Positions 6,168 to 6,739 of a stretch of 6,739 nucleotides of DNA are shown one piece after another. Positions within the stretch are counted from its first letter, which is position 1. Each line of letters starts with the position of its first letter. Source of the stretch: an uncultured Eubacteriales bacterium. Lineage in GTDB: Bacteria > Bacillota > Clostridia > Oscillospirales > CAG-272. A program made the position numbers and the translations under genes. The stretch lies in the NCBI GenBank assembly GCA_902462015.1, contig CABPZV010000114.1:1-6739 (forward strand), given 5' to 3'. A model generated the notes under the pieces. It made no database searches. It was given only the letters and a program-made list of their open reading frames with translations, and had not been told where the DNA came from.

Positions 6168-6739
6168 ATGATGGAACAGGAAAAATTAAGCAGCTATTAT
6201 GATGATATTGTGTCTGAATGTGTCCGAATATTTGAAAATAAAACTACAGATTACGGTCCGACATGGCTTTTTTTCCGAATAGAATCTTTTATCGATCAGC
6301 TGTGGATTAAGGCAAAACGAATTAGAACCCTTGAGGAAAACGGGGGTATCTCGTTTGTAAATGAGGGTCGTGAGGATGAATATATTGGAATTATAAATTA
6401 CGGAGTTATTTTGCTTATGAAAATGGAAAATACGGATTTATTTCCAGATTCAGATGAGATAGTCGAAAATACAGAATTATATCGTCAGACAGATGCTTCC
6501 GAAATGACGGAAATGTACAGAAAAGCTTTCGGCAATGTTAAAAAGCTTATGGAGCGTAAAAATCATGACTACGGCGCGGCTTGGACTGAGATGCATATTC
6601 ATTCTATTACAGATCAAATTATAGTAAAGATCTTTCGTATTAAAAATATTATATCAAATAAAGGAAGACTTATTGCTTCAGAGGGAATAGATGCTCAGAT
6701 TTCAGATATAATAAACTATTCGGTTTTTGGTTTGCTGAA
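6168..6739 (+). CDS. DUF1599 / Nmad1 tandem-repeat protein (3' end outside window)
   Basis: 190 codons are open from an ATG at 6168 (or the adjacent ATG at 6171) to the window edge. AAGGGA at 6155-6160 sits 7 nt upstream, and an in-frame stop at 6153 rules out longer forms. The protein is soluble and helical-looking, with two copies of one unit. Copy 1 has K25, DYG 28-30, W33, S40, DQ 43-44, K48, RI 51-52, EG 66-67 and IINY 75-78. Copy 2 repeats these exactly 106 residues later: K131, DYG 134-136, W139, S146, DQ 149-150, K154, RI 157-158, EG 172-173 and IINY 181-184. From memory this matches DUF1599, renamed nucleotide modification associated domain 1, whose biochemical activity I do not know to be established. 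The pattern of spaced D/K/R/E/N residues in helices recalls all-alpha (MazG-like) nucleotide pyrophosphohydrolases; that link is inference. The gene is AT-rich (about 34% GC by hand count). Copy 2 is nearly complete, so little is probably missing. Confidence 0.8.
   Translation, partial: MMEQEKLSSYYDDIVSECVRIFENKTTDYGPTWLFFRIESFIDQLWIKAKRIRTLEENGGISFVNEGREDEYIGIINYGVILLMKMENTDLFPDSDEIVENTELYRQTDASEMTEMYRKAFGNVKKLMERKNHDYGAAWTEMHIHSITDQIIVKIFRIKNIISNKGRLIASEGIDAQISDIINYSVFGLL

Noticed and set aside
1..6739. CRISPR array, tRNA or rRNA genes, insertion sequence ends, phage or defence genes
   Set aside because: No spaced direct repeats, no cloverleaf or rRNA-like sequence, no transposase and no terminal inverted repeats were found on reading either strand.

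Overview
The window looks like a chromosomal housekeeping segment from a low-to-moderate GC Firmicute, most likely a gut-type Clostridium-class bacterium (Oscillospiraceae/Ruminococcaceae-like). The reasons are the protein sequences, the TilS-Hpt-FtsH gene order, strong purine-rich Shine-Dalgarno sequences, and GTG or ATG starts. All genes lie on the + strand. The taxonomic call is inference from gene order and protein style, not from a database search.

Layout. The window opens inside the 3' end of rplI (ribosomal protein L9, 1-198). Next come dnaB (replicative helicase, 256-1620), tilS (tRNA-Ile lysidine synthetase, 1657-3189) and hpt (hypoxanthine phosphoribosyltransferase, 3180-3737). The gaps are 57 nt and 36 nt, and hpt overlaps tilS by 10 nt, so these four read as one transcription unit. 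A 119-nt spacer follows, holding a perfect 9-bp dyad, a possible promoter, a GC-rich hairpin and a very strong Shine-Dalgarno. It precedes ftsH (membrane AAA+ zinc protease, 3857-6010), which has an unusually long charged C-terminal tail. A clear intrinsic terminator (6056-6094) closes ftsH. The last gene (6168 to the window end, cut off) encodes a two-repeat protein of the DUF1599 / 'nucleotide modification associated domain 1' type.

How the genes work together. This is a growth-linked cluster: translation (L9, and lysidine modification for AUA decoding), replication (DnaB), purine salvage (Hpt) and membrane protein quality control (FtsH). It joins two blocks that in Bacillus subtilis sit apart, rplI-dnaB and tilS-hpt-ftsH. 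No mobile element, CRISPR array, RNA gene or phage gene is visible. The least understood element is the final gene, whose two halves share the same motif spacing with no indels. No wholly new multi-gene system is supported by what is here.
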